Shown: positions 51,151 through 62,545, counted from the first letter of the stretch. The stretch: 64,000 nucleotides of DNA from Paracentrotus lividus (GCA_940671915.1 CALNVZ010003433.1:20825916-20889915); one strand, 5' to 3'. Numbers and translations are program-made. The notes: generated by a model not told the origin, from the letters alone.

Positions 51151-53235
51151 CTCATTATTCCTTGTTAATGTACTTCAAAGTTAAGATAGAGGAAAGTGAA
51201 TTGGAATCCAATATATTGAAGATGTTTTTCTCATTGTTTGATAACATATATGCACACACATGTACCTGATTAGGTTCTCCTTATTATTGATGAAATTCAG
51301 CTTGATCGTAGGATTGTTATCCAGCCTGCTATATGCAAGGGGAATGCACAATGTGTGATGTATACGAGCATGCATACTTGAAAAATGAATGTGGCTGGAG
51401 TTCAGGGCCCATATTCATAAAACCAAAAGCTAATTGTCAACAAATTACATAGGGGAAAATACACAGTTAGGTGATAACTACATGGAGGCCTATTGGTCAT
51501 ATTCAAACGTGAGTGACACGACATTTGGACTGATAGAAGGGCGCATATCTTTGCACTCGTAGGTTATGAATGAATCATGACTACCATATTATGTATAATG
51601 TAGGAGTGGCATGTGTCATTACCAGTTGGATTCGAATTTTACCATTGGTCCTGGAAATTATGATTAAAAAACAGTGCGTGAGTGACACGACAGAAAAAAG
51701 ACATGGGTTTCTGACCATCATTGGTTATGGTTGGATTTGTGCCCAAGTAGATCTCTAAGGGTACCACCAGTGCTGGTATATGTATATGAGTAGTGTACCT
51801 CTCTGACATTTATTGTGTTTATCAATCATTCCCTCTCTGTGGAAAATGGTCCACCTCTATGTGTCGTGAGTGACACGACATCCAAAATGTGAGTGACACG
51901 ACCAGTGCCTTAAATTCAACATTTCAAGTAAATAACAAAATCTAAATTACCTGTATTTATATGCCATGTTAGAGTAGTCCATGAAAATTACTTTAAGTAA
52001 AAAAAATCTGACAAAAGTGATTTGTATTAAGAATAAGAGGCATTTAAAGCACCATAGTCCCATACGTGCAAATTCCTGTTTGCTCAATTATTCAGCATAA
52101 GAAAATTGGATCACAAAATTTTTTAACTTAAATAATTGTTTGTATTGTAAAGAAGCCTTTGTGTTGATTTTAGATCCTAACTTGCATTTTCAAAGGCACA
52201 GCGCCACATTAAAATTTCAGCTAAATGTCCCACTTAGTCTGAATATGACCTATGAAGGTTTTATGAATATGGACCCAGGTCTCTGAACAATGCCGGACAA
52301 GACACAAATTATCTCACTATTTCTTTTGCCCCAAATCCAGTCTTAAATTGGATTTTGTGGCAATTTCTAATTGAAGCATTCTTTCATATTATTGTGCAAT
52401 GGAATAAAAATACAAAAATTAATTTTTGTTCTCGCGAAAATATCGAACATAACATTGTAAGCTTTGACTTGTCTTGCAACTTCAAAAACAGTTTTATAAC
52501 TGTATTGTGGTCTGTTGCATTGCAGGGCTTGAAATGTCAAATTTCAATTATATGTGCATGTGTCTGTTTACTGTTAGGTTATAATGTACATAGATATATA
52601 CAATGTGTGAGTGTACCTGCTATTGGGGAAATACCCTTATGCAAAATTCACAAGGTCTCAAACATGACTAACTGACAAAATACAGTGATTCAGATGTTTC
52701 TGTAGTTGTCATTTTGGTAGCAATTGAAGTAGAATAATATTTATTTGAATTATTTGTTATTTGTAACCATAGTTACCATTGTGTTCCCAATTTTCCCATC
52801 CCATAATGACTGAGTAAGGGATAATGTTAAATTTGTGTACCATACTTTTATCTACATATTATAATGGGAATGCCCATATGTAGGTCATTTTAAAAGTAAG
52901 TTATATTGTTTTAGGATCTCTTCCCCCTCCAAATATGTGGTTGGACTCTAAAGTGACTCTTTTGTGTTTCATTGTTGTTTTTATAGACCAAGGGGTGATT
53001 CACTTAGTGCTATCTCACTTTGCGGAGACGTCGCAGCAACAAAATAGAAAAATCGTCTCCGCGACGGATAAAAAGTATTAGCGACGTCTCCGAGACGTCT
53101 CCTGAATTTTGGAGACGTTTTTTAAAAGTATCATAACCAAGTAGTGTCATTCTCTAGATCTCGTATGTGATGACGATGACTCTTGGTTACTATAATTTGC
53201 GGAAGTAAGGTTGCCAAACTGCTCCAACTATACAG
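51151..53235 (+). repeat. Tandem unit copy 2 (with 759-bp insertion)
   Basis: Same start and end as copy 1. It lacks the DIRS derivative, giving the empty site at about 53080-53096, but carries the element at 51494-52252. Otherwise it is nearly identical to copy 1, with scattered single-base and short indel differences. Confidence 0.9.
51494..52252. mobile_element. 759-bp element with GTGAGTGACACGAC repeats
   Basis: Left end TGGTCATATTCAAACG, right end GTCTGAATATGACC, with TAT on both sides matching the single TAT in copies 1 and 3. GTGAGTGACACGAC occurs four times (about 51510, 51679, 51867 and 51889), once as GTCGTGAGTGACACGAC, which can form a hairpin. There is no transposase. It is inserted into the small MITE of the unit, making a nested structure. 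Confidence 0.85.
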
Positions 53236-54375
53236 CTCATTATTCCTTGTTAATGTACTTCAAAGTTAAGATAGAGGGAAGTGAATTGGAATCCAATATA
53301 TTGAAGATGTTTTTCTCATTGTTTGATAACATATATGCACACACATGTACCTGATTAGGTTCTCCTTATTATTGATGAAATTCAGCTTGATCGTAGGATT
53401 GTTATCCAGCCTGCTATATGCAAGGGGAATGCACAATGTGTGATGTATACGAGCATGCGTACTTGAAATGTGGCTGGAGTTCAGGGCCCATATTCATAAA
53501 ACCAAAAGCTAATTGTCAACAAATTACATAGGGAAAAATACACAGTTAGGTGATAACTACATGGAGGCCTATGAAGGTTTTATGAATATGGACCCAGGTC
53601 TCTGAACAATGCCGGACAAGACACAAATTATCTCACTATTTCATTTGCCCCAAATCCAGTCTTAAATTGGATTTTGTTGGCAATTTCTAATTGAGGCATT
53701 CTTTCATATTATTGTGCAATGGAATAAAAATACAAAAATTAATTTTTGTTCTCGCGAAAATATCGAACATAACATTGTAAGCTTTGACTTGTCTTGCAAC
53801 TTCATAAACACTTTTATAACTGTATTGTGGTCTGTGCAGGGCTTGAAATGTCAAATTTCAACTATACATATACATGTTGTACATGTAGTACAACATGTGC
53901 ATGTGTCTGTTACTGTTAGGTTATAATGTACATAGATATACAATGTGTGAGTGTACCTGCTATTGGGGAAATACCCTATGCAAAATTCACAAGGTCTCAA
54001 ACATGACTAACTGACAAAAAAAAAGTGATTCAGATGTTTTGTGGTTGTCATTTTGGTAGCAATAGAAGTAGAATAATATCTATTTGAATTATTTGTTATT
54101 TGTAACCATAGTTACCATTGTGTTTCCAATTTTCCCATCCCATAATGAAGCTTGAATCTGATCAGTTGCTTCCTGACTGAGTAAGGGATAATGTTAAATT
54201 TGTGTACCATACTTTTATCTACATAATATAATGGGAATGCCCATATGTAGGTCATTTTAAAAGTAAGTTGTATTGTTTTAGGATCTCTTCCCCCTCCAAA
54301 TATGTGGTTGGACTCTATTTATAAAGTGACTCTTTTGTGTTTCATTGTTGTTTTTATAGACCATGTGGTGATTCA
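53236..54375 (+). repeat. Tandem unit copy 3 (3' truncated)
   Basis: Matches copies 1 and 2 from CTCATTATTCC to about ATAGACCATGTGGTGATTCA, then diverges, losing the last about 180 bp of the unit. It has a private insertion of about 29 bp forming a palindrome (53872-53898: ACATGTTGTAC, ATGTA, GTACAACATGT) and another short insertion near 54147. Confidence 0.88.
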
Positions 54376-55085
54376 CTGATATTTAAAATAAATCCCAACA
54401 ATGGACATGTGGAACTACAATGTATATATCATGGCTATTGATCCTAAAGTTGATTTTATCCCATTCCCATTTGGGATTGATTTTAGCCATTATTGAATCA
54501 CCCCTATTAAAGAGCTGATTATATCTGACATGTAACTTTCAGATTTTGGGTGGAATTATTTCTTGTATCTTTACCGGTAATTCAGATTTGAATTTTTTCC
54601 TTTTTTAATTTTTTAATTTTTAATTAATTAATTTATTTATTTTTTTACATTTCTGTGTGCATGTGCTTCAATTCCTGAAAAAGAAATCCCTGTGTACAAA
54701 TTACATAATATTCAAACAAATGTTCCATTATGTTTGTTGGCAAAGTTCCAAGTCTCTGGAATAATTGAACCAATTTTGTCACCACCCATACATGCATGTA
54801 CCTGTGCTAAGTACATTGTACATGCACATATTTATATCAACCTATTTGCAAGATTACTCAGGATATTAATAATCATGATAATAATGGTGGCTTCTTTTAT
54901 GTACATGTAGCACTCGGGTCCATCACAGGTCTGGTCATAGCATAACGGCCAAATATGTAGCACTTCAGCATAACTGGTTTGTACATGTACAACGTACCCA
55001 TGAACACTATATAGAATGAAGAAAATGTCACAAGTTGGCAACATGTAGTGGTAGCTGCCCTGCGGACTATATTCCTGAAGGTTCT

Positions 55086-55186
55086 GAATGAATGCCTTGC
55101 TTAAGGACATATGTGCCGTGCCGGCGATTGAACCCACAACCTTTGCTTTCCGAGGCAAGTGATATGACCACTAGATCACTTTGAAC
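55086..55186 (-). mobile_element. tRNA-derived SINE, minus strand
   Basis: On the minus strand, GATCTAGTGGTCATATCACT holds the A-box and TGTGGGTTCAATCGCCGGC the B-box, followed by CCTTAAGCAAGGCATTCATT. The head resembles that of the SINE at 12582. Confidence 0.7.
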
Positions 55187-56317
55187 AAGTTAGGCTACCA
55201 AAAGCAGAGTATCTGAACCTGCGCTTTTGTGATAGTTCTATATATTTTTGTAAATAAGTCATACTGAATACTGATTTCTGAATACTTTTCATACATGTAG
55301 TCAATTTCCACAAACATTTTACAATATTATGTAACAAAATGATACAAAACATTTCCAAAATGAAATAATTGAACAAATATTGTTGTATGTTTATGTGAGC
55401 TACATTGTAAGTCATTTTTTTCTAAAGTCATTTTTGGATCATGCACAATCTTGCTTGACACAACTTCATATAAAACTGTCTGGTTCTGGAGATTTCAGTA
55501 AGTCCAGAGTCCAGCTCTCTTCCAGGATGCAAAAACACTAGAATATGGCTACCAGTATCACTGCTATTACTGTAATTTGTTCAAAATTGAATGTGGAATG
55601 AATGTGGAATGTGTTTTGTATTTGATGTTCAGTTTCAAGCAGTTCTGTTTCTATCTTCCATTCTTTATTTACTATTATATGTATCTAGAACAAATATTGA
55701 AGTTTATGAAATATTATAGACTATATTTTTCTTGTCTAGAGTGTGATAATAGATTCATTTTGCCCAGGCAGTGATAAATATTACTAAGCATAATGATAAA
55801 TAAAAAAAATTAAAAAAACATGAAATTGTGTGCTCATGTTCATGTATATTTAACTTGTAAAGTCTTACAAGTTCACAAAGGCTATAGATGCAATTAATGC
55901 TGTACATTTTACTTTCATTTTCTCTCCTCTCACAACTTTGTTTTTATTGTGTTCATGTACATAAAACCATGTATGAATATTGTACACAACAGTGTTCTAC
56001 ATACATGTACATGTACCGGTAGACCTACATGTACAAAGGAAAGGGAATAGATGTTTGTTATGTTAGACTGTAAATATTTGCATGTACAATTACGCCTACA
56101 TGTACATTTGTAATTGTGATTTGTATAAATTTGTGTTTTCCCAAACCATCCTTTGGTAGAAAAAAAAGTTGATTATGCATTGTTTTGGAATTGACAAACA
56201 CAAATAAAAGTAAATGCTTGCTTGCTCAAGTACCAAATTTACTTGCCTCATACTATACTGACACAGTACATGTACTTCACCTGGGATATGGAGTAGGCCT
56301 ACATGTACATGTACGTG

Positions 56318-56420
56318 TTAGTGTAGTTCAGTCGGTAGAGGGGTGATCTTGTAATGTTTAAGAGACATTCCTGGTTCCAAATCAAGTGGATGCGGGAGTG
56401 CCCTTTGGTGAGGCATTAAT
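56318..56420 (+). mobile_element. tRNA-derived SINE fragment
   Basis: TTAGTGTAGTTCAGTCGGTA (A-box) and TTCCTGGTTCCAAATCAAG (B-box), followed by GAGTGCCCTTTGGTGAGGCA. The A-to-B spacing is right for a tRNA-derived head. The strongly altered anticodon arm argues against a tRNA gene. Confidence 0.6.
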
Positions 56421-56498
56421 TTTCAATACCAAATACCTGAGATAGGAGTCGTAGATCCCTTGATTGCTTTACTAATTAAGCATTTGGACAATTCCATG

Positions 56499-56884
56499 GT
56501 TAGTCGCATTACACTTTTAGGTGTCAATTTTGTAACTTGATGGTACCAGTCTTACATGAACGAGTCTTTCTTTAAAGTCTATACTTTGGTTTAAACCTGA
56601 CAACCATAGCTTTAAAATAACAATATTAGAAATGTTGCAGGCTTTTTGTCCTGTGAACGTCACAACAGGGTAAAAATCGGTTAGTCGCATTACACAAAAT
56701 GGACAAGGAAAAAAATCCACTTGTTACAAAAAATTATTTTGCTCAAATCATAACTACTTTTGCCAGTTTCATTCCTTGCACTGCCTAACCAACATATTTA
56801 AGTCCCAAGCCAGCTAGTTAGATTTGGTAAACAATTTAAAGTATTCTTTAAATATCGAAAAAAATATTGGTTAGTCGCATTACA
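56499..56884 (+). repeat. Three direct repeats of GGTTAGTCGCATTACA
   Basis: The 16-mer GGTTAGTCGCATTACA occurs exactly at 56499, 56679 and 56869, spaced 180 and 190 bp. The sequences between do not look alike, so this is not a simple tandem duplication. Confidence 0.9.
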
Positions 56885-58766
56885 GTATTTTCGGTGTGAC
56901 TTTTTTGGTTATTTCACCCCTTTGTCATGAATTAAATGTCATTATTGCCCTTTAAATACAGAAATATATCCACCCTTCTCCAATTAGTGAAGGTTTCAAG
57001 AAAAAATATCAAAAGAATCTTGTGTCATTCCAATTTTAGTGAGTTTTTTTTCATGTAGTCCCACATATTGAATTTTAAGGGTGGTTCTAGATCCCGAGGA
57101 AATGAGCGAAATTGAAAAATATTTTTTATTGATTTTGAAAGATTTTTATGATACGGTCTCTTTATATATCTTTATGGTAGGCTAAATAATGTTTTTGCAA
57201 TTTACTCAATATTTTTTCTTGATTGGATATATTACTAGATATTATTTCTTTATTGGATATAAAAAGCACTCAATTGTTAACAATCATTTATTTTCTGCAT
57301 ATTAGACCAAAATCCTGAGGTTGTCACATTTTGTATGAACAAAAATGAGAAAATCAAGATTGTCGCGGCAAATACAATTCGCCCAAACCGATCGCTTGCC
57401 ATAAATTGCGTTTGACTGACGTATCAGCGCTCTCCAAAAGATATGACAGGTTCTGAGCTGTCATAAGTATTTAGTCAGCTTGTTGTCCTCGATCTTGTCA
57501 GAGAGGGCTTCGTGGAACCCGCTTGTGGACAAGTTGTTCACTATCTCCGATTTAGTCAAGAAGTTAGACTTATGACGGTTTCGTGAAACGCCCCCCAGAG
57601 AGACATTTTTAAATTTTGACAAATGTCCTAGTTGGCTTGGAATTGCCCATTTAATTGCTTTCTAATAAGCTGTTGGGTAGAACCATCCAATCAAGCAATA
57701 ACTCTTGAGGTAAAATTGGGAACCTGATGTGTTTCAACCCTAGTCAGCATACTCTTGATCCTCTGGAAAAGCCAGCTAACATATTAAAAATTCTCCCCCT
57801 CCTATTATCCAAGTGATAAGTGTATACATGTTGTGTTGCCATTATGTATCACATTTCCATACCAAATTCAATCTATTAATGCATGTAGTTTACATGTACT
57901 TATAAATTCAATTTCCAAATGCTGTGATATTGTAGCTCTTAATTCATTTTGCACCATGTTGATTCATGATTTGAGGGGCATACCAGTAAGACAGGATCCA
58001 AATGTTACCAGTTTCATATCATATTTCAAATAACATGTTTGCCCTCCTCAGGAGTAAAACTAATAACAGGAAATATTTTGTCAAATGATTCCAGCCAGAA
58101 GACAAAAATAGTTTCGATAACTCCCCACTCATCCTATATTTTGCCCTGAAACAATCAACTTTTGAAGCTTATTATGTACAAGTAAATTGCCTCTTTTTTT
58201 TTAAAAGTGGAATTTATGATTACATGATGTACTCAAGGGCAAAGGAGCCAAAAGGTGAATTTGATTTGGAAATGTTTTTTTTTTTTTTAATGATATATAT
58301 GTACACAAGAATTTGGCCAGAGCAGAAAATAATACTTTGAATAAGATTTTTTTAAATTTCAACCCAATTCTCACTACCTTGTTTGTATTTTTTTTTTTAA
58401 GACCCAGGATTTCAACTGATGAAATACAGGTACATGTATAGGTCATAATGTATGTTGTGTAGGCAGTGTTAATCCGTTGACAATTGGAATTAGACGATTC
58501 CTATATTAAACCTAGGGAATAAAATAATTCATTTGTTTACCATTTGAATATCATTTTCATAATACCACAAACCATCTGACATTTCATTTCTTTCCTGTTT
58601 TCATTTTTAAATTTTTATCACAGGATGAGTTGACCTGGAAATGATTAGGAAGTCGACCTGCATGTATAGTTTCCAGAGCTCTATCTACTGTACATTGTAT
58701 ACTCGTACCTCACAGCAACCATAAACATGTAAGTATATAATGTAGGCCTACACATGTAGTTGAATT

Positions 58767-58802
58767 ATTTGAGTATATACATGTAATTGTATATACTCAA
58801 AT
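58767..58802. repeat. Perfect hairpin, 14-bp stem
   Basis: ATTTGAGTATATAC, loop ATGTAATT, then GTATATACTCAAAT. The arms are perfect. It may be a MITE remnant or structural AT-rich palindrome. Confidence 0.85.
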
Positions 58803-58951
58803 ATGCAATGATCGATTTGAATTGAGAGACATGCAAAGTTAGTGACTTTAAATTCCCAATTCATGGCTTTTCATGGCTAGTTAAGAGATTTAAATGATTA
58901 TTTCATTTAAAAAATTTTTTATTCATGGATGGATTGTTGATCTTTCTTTAT

Positions 58952-59187
58952 AATAGACCAGTTTACTAACATATTCTAATTTATCCACTTTTCTTTCCTA
59001 GCGACATAGTAACAAGGTATTCAAACAACCTGTAATAAAAGAACAAACTACAATACATGGAATCCAGTTTGCTTACATAAGTTGTTGCTGTGTCAGGCAA
59101 GCCTCAGGCAAGCTTTCAGGTTGTCAAGAACAACCTTTGTTTAAAAAGTAAGCATAAAATTACAATAACTTAGTAAACTGGTCTATT
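58952..59187. mobile_element. 236-bp MITE upstream of IKK
   Basis: AATAGACCAGTTTACTAA on the left and its exact reverse complement TTAGTAAACTGGTCTATT on the right. No coding capacity. Confidence 0.82.
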
Positions 59188-59294
59188 GTGCCCAGTATAG
59201 ATGCAGATTTGACCTTCATATTTACATGTATGTAGGGCCTACACGTACAGTGCAGATAAAACACACCAGTCCCACATTTATATTTATAGGACAT

Positions 59295-59328
59295 GGGGAT
59301 TCCCCTAATTCTTAAAAGGGGGTTCCCC
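59295..59328. promoter_or_regulatory. Two adjacent NF-kB-type sites upstream of IKK
   Basis: GGGGATTCCCC (59295-59305) and GGGGGTTCCCC (59318-59328) both fit the GGGRNNYYCC kB consensus, are 23 bp apart, and lie about 0.95 kb before the IKK start-codon exon. Binding is an inference from the motif. The two sites also form part of an inverted repeat, and another GGGGATTCCCC lies far away at 41845. Confidence 0.4.
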
Positions 59329-60244
59329 ATTACACTCACTTAACAATACATGGAGAATAAGGTACAGAATTGGAAAATGTTTATTGAAATAAATTTGCAT
59401 GCATTTGGCAGAGATGCCAACTGTTTTTTTTTTCTTTTTGTTTTCTTTTTTTTTACTGCAGGTTTCGTGTGAAATTCAGTTTTCCAAAAAAACATTTTAA
59501 TACACATACTTGTCTATTGGAGAAAGATGAAAATATAATGTACTATTTTCTCACTCAAACTACTTTTGTTGTTGTTGTTGTTGTTATTTTTTGCACCTGA
59601 TGTACATGTGTACCAAAAGTTATATTTCTAGTTTTGCTTGTCCACTTAAAAAGTGACATTTAAGTCAGTGTGTTCCATTGTTCTAAATTTCAATGCCCAT
59701 TTTCTCCCAACTTAATCATTACAGATTTACAATGGATATGATTTCTACTATCTGATACAAAACAACAGGACATTGGAATCTTTAGGATCCCGAAAATATC
59801 ATGATCACAATCAATATTTCTTGTAAATTATTGGTGGTTTTTGGATTCCAGTTTTGTTTGAGATAGTGAATCTTTTTGTAAAAAAAAAAAATGTTCATGA
59901 TTTCACTCAGGAGGGGGCACAATACATATAGGAGCACTTCCGCCAACCCTATATATAGAAACATTTTTTTTTTTTTTAATTGTTGACCAAAATAAAACTA
60001 TTTCTTCCCATAGATGTAATTGTTTAGTTTTATGTTTGATAAATTTTATAATGGTTACCCATCCCCTATTGAGAGCAATCTCGTCCAGCTGAATTTAGAC
60101 CCCCCCCCCCCACAATCTGAAAGTCAACAATTTGCCCCCCACATGATATTATGGATCCACTACTAAACTTTCTACATATATATAATATCTGTGAATTGCT
60201 CCTTTGTAGTGGAGAATCCTTTTTTAATACTTTTTTCTTTGCAG

Positions 60245-60366
60245 CATTTTATTTCTGGTGATCATTGTTCTGAACCAAGATGCCTTCAACCAAAAGTGAT
60301 CAGTGGAAATATATTAAGACACTAGGGAATGGATCCTTTGGCGAGGTTTTACTCTACCAACGAAAC
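60245..60366 (+). CDS. IKK: IKK exon with start codon (kinase glycine loop)
   Basis: After the TTTCTTTGCAG acceptor come 35 bases of 5' UTR, then ATG at 60280 and MPSTKSDQWKYIKTLGNGSF, GEVLLYQRN. GNGSFGEV is the glycine-rich ATP loop (residues 11-18). IKK phosphorylates IkB to release NF-kB in the cytoplasm (family knowledge). The exon ends in phase 0 before GTAAGTTT. The assignment to IKK and not another kinase rests mainly on the next exon. Confidence 0.85.
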
Positions 60367-60796
60367 GTAAGTTTACTAAGTACAGGGTTAGAGACATAGT
60401 TTTGTGTTGCTTTGTGAGGCAGGCACAATTTAAAATAAAGTGTGCCAAATTGTAACTAAGTCAAACTGAGTTGGTCAAAAGCTGTTATAAGCTATGTTAT
60501 TATTGTCATTATTTAAAGATTCTATTTATAAAAGTGCAATTTTTTTTACTCTCAATATCAAGTTCTAGGCGCAGTTATTTTGTTTCCAAGGTGAAAAAAA
60601 ATATAACAAACTTTATATCAAGGTCTGCAGGTCAAAAATGTGCAGAGTCATGCAGGGGAAAGTACCTTTTACATTTTTGCTAGTGCACCATGTGAAAGAA
60701 ATACAAATCTTGCAAATCAATTTGGGTGGCATCTGTTTTTCCTTTCTCATTTCTTGCAATGTCATGCAGGGATTTTTTTTATTGCAATGGAGGAGT

Positions 60797-60813
60797 GGGG
60801 GGGGGGGGGGGAG
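60797..60813 (+). repeat. G homopolymer in IKK intron
   Basis: Run of G interrupted by single A residues. It creates spurious glycine-rich frames on the plus strand and proline-rich frames on the minus strand. Confidence 0.9.
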
Positions 60814-61272
60814 CAGGTGGGGTGTATTAACAAGGTGGAAGTTTGGCCAGATTTAATGTGGTTTACATCTATCCAAATACACAATGAAATGGCACTTTTG
60901 ATCACTCTAAAGGCTAACAGGGAATTAATTATTGGGTTATTGCTGGAGGGGGTTTGGTAGATAATAATTTTTGTTTTTTTAGTTATCAAGTCAGATGTTA
61001 TGTAATTCCATATAGTACATACATGTACTTACAAATTTGATTGACCGATTTCTCCATGCGAACGAGAATTTCTACTAAAGTTTAGATCTGAGGACAACTT
61101 GGAATGGAATTTCCCAATGTGTTTTGATCTTTGCTGCTGGATGTGTACAATAAAACCAAGATTAAAGAAACCAAAATTATTAATTAACTATTAAAGGAAC
61201 ATTGTACAATAAGACTATGCACCTGCCATTGAATACATGTTTTCATTGAATGATCTTTTATATTTCTTCATG

Positions 61273-62073
61273 TTTTAAAGGGATTTAGTAGCTTTCAAAA
61301 ACAAGAGCAATTATATCAAGATTAATAAAATTATATTGTTCCAACAGTAAAAACAAACTACTGAAAGTTTCAGATCAAATGAAAATCATTTACTACCTTA
61401 AAACAGTGTAACAAACAATGCCAAGCATACATTCGAATACCAGTGCCCTCTGCTGATGGCCCACCAGGCCGCTAGAGACGGGGGACTTTACAACAGGAAA
61501 TGGGTGTGTGGAAAAGCACATGGTTTTATAAACCATCCAGTGTTGGTTTATAAATTTTGAGTATGAAATCATTGATATCTCGAAGGTAAAGCAAGCAATT
61601 GGCTTGCAATTTTGAAGAGATACCAGACTGACCTAAGTGTTTATAATTATGTTGGCAAAATAAGCTAAATCGAATAAATGTGATTTGAATATCATTCAAT
61701 GTTACTGCATCCCTTTAAAGGGATTGAGTAAATTGTGGGGTACCTACATGTACATGCTGCCAACTACATGTAACAATGTGTCAAGAGGAAACCCTAATAT
61801 ATTTATTTCCTAAGCATCATTACATGCTTCACAATACGTAAAAAGGGATTATTTTCACTTCATATACTGCAGTATTAACTTTAACATACCCAGGTACGCT
61901 TATGAGTGTGGTGATATTCAGTCATCAATATCTCTGCAATTAAACAACTGATTAGCTTCAAAATCTCGGGCAATTCCGTCTGACCTAAAGGTTTGCAATT
62001 ATGATTACAGCTATAGCTGGAAGACTATTTTTTTAAAGATCCTGAATGAAGTTGAACAATCCCTTTAAAACTT
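61273..62073. mobile_element. Two adjacent TTTAAAGGGAT MITE copies in IKK intron
   Basis: The first runs from TTTTAAAGGGATTTAGTAG (61273) to GCATCCCTTTAAA (about 61720). The second runs from TTTAAAGGGATTGAGTAAA (about 61714) to CAATCCCTTTAAAA (about 62070). The bodies share diverged segments (CAGACTGACCTAA/CGTCTGACCTAAAG and TGATATCTCGAAG/CAATATCTCTGCA). They abut and share one TTTAAA junction. Confidence 0.75.
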
Positions 62074-62091
62074 TGTTCACCTTGTGTATAG

Positions 62092-62301
62092 GATGCTAAG
62101 GCATACATAGCCCTCAAGAAGTGCAAGAGTGTACTCCAACATGAAAACTTGAGGAGATGGCGAGACGAGGTTGAGTTCATGCGTAACCTTCAGCATCCCC
62201 ACATCGTCCAGGGGCTTCCGGTCCCTCCTGATCTAGAAGCCAAACCTGGTGAACCACCTTGCCTGGCCATGGAGTTCTGCTCTAGAGGTGACCTACGCAA
62301 G
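62092..62301 (+). CDS. IKK: IKK exon 2: kinase N-lobe to hinge
   Basis: Encodes DAKAYIALKKCKSVLQHENL, RRWRDEVEFMRNLQHPHIV, then LEAKPGEPPCLAMEFCSRGD and LRK. K38 of ALKKC is the ATP-binding lysine, E55 of RDEVEFM the likely alpha-C glutamate, and LAMEFCSRGDLRK matches the LAMEYCSGGDLRK hinge diagnostic of IKK alpha and beta (against TBK1/IKK epsilon). Phase 0 in and out, donor GTGAGTCG. The catalytic and activation loops lie beyond the window. Alpha or beta cannot be decided, since many invertebrates have a single co-orthologue. Confidence 0.92.
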
Positions 62302-62401
62302 GTGAGTCGAAGGGTCTGCGACAATTGCTCCAATGGCATTCGATCCGACACTAATCTATCCCATACATTAATCAAACTAAGTTCAGCCTTTGACTTGATG
62401 C

Positions 62402-62440
62402 TGTACCTAACCCTAACCCTAATCCCAAACCTAACATACA
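62402..62440 (+). repeat. Short telomere-like CCCTAA tract
   Basis: CTAACCCTAACCCTAATCCC and degenerate continuation, just downstream of IKK exon 2. Such tracts also occur near 3567 and 11765. Confidence 0.7.
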
Positions 62441-62479
62441 ACCCTCTTGCAAGCTTAACCCTAGCCTGGCAAGCCCCCA

Positions 62480-62545
62480 TGCCTGGAAATGGAGTTGTGC
62501 TCTAGAGGGGATCTACGCAAGATGAGTTGAAAGTTCTGTAACAAT
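62480..62545 (+). repeat. Partial copy of the IKK exon 2 3' edge
   Basis: CATGCCTGGAAATGGAGTTG, CTCTAGAGGGGATCTACGCA and AGATGAGTTGAAAGTTCTG repeat exon 2 bases 62260-62330, including the donor region. The donor GT is changed to AT (AAG-ATGAGT), so it should not function as a splice donor. Confidence 0.88.

Larger units (their letters stand above)
54390..60244 (+). other. Region upstream of IKK coding exons (5' intron or intergenic)
   Basis: No host exon could be assigned. Because the IKK start codon exon begins with a splice acceptor, at least one 5' UTR exon lies upstream, either here or farther left. The stretch holds SINE fragments, a MITE, TACATGTA-rich sequence and the motifs listed separately. 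Confidence 0.5.

Noticed and set aside
51494..52252. CRISPR-like array from four GTGAGTGACACGAC repeats
   Set aside because: Spacing is irregular (about 169, 188 and 22 bp), the repeats are short, and the setting is a eukaryotic transposon.
52355..52675. 106-codon frame conserved in the tandem units
   Set aside because: The frame is kept only because the copies are recent. Copy 1 and copy 3 have it broken by indels and no domain is visible.
62402..62440. Telomere or chromosome-fusion remnant
   Set aside because: Only a few CCCTAA units, degenerate, and similar short tracts occur in other introns of the window.
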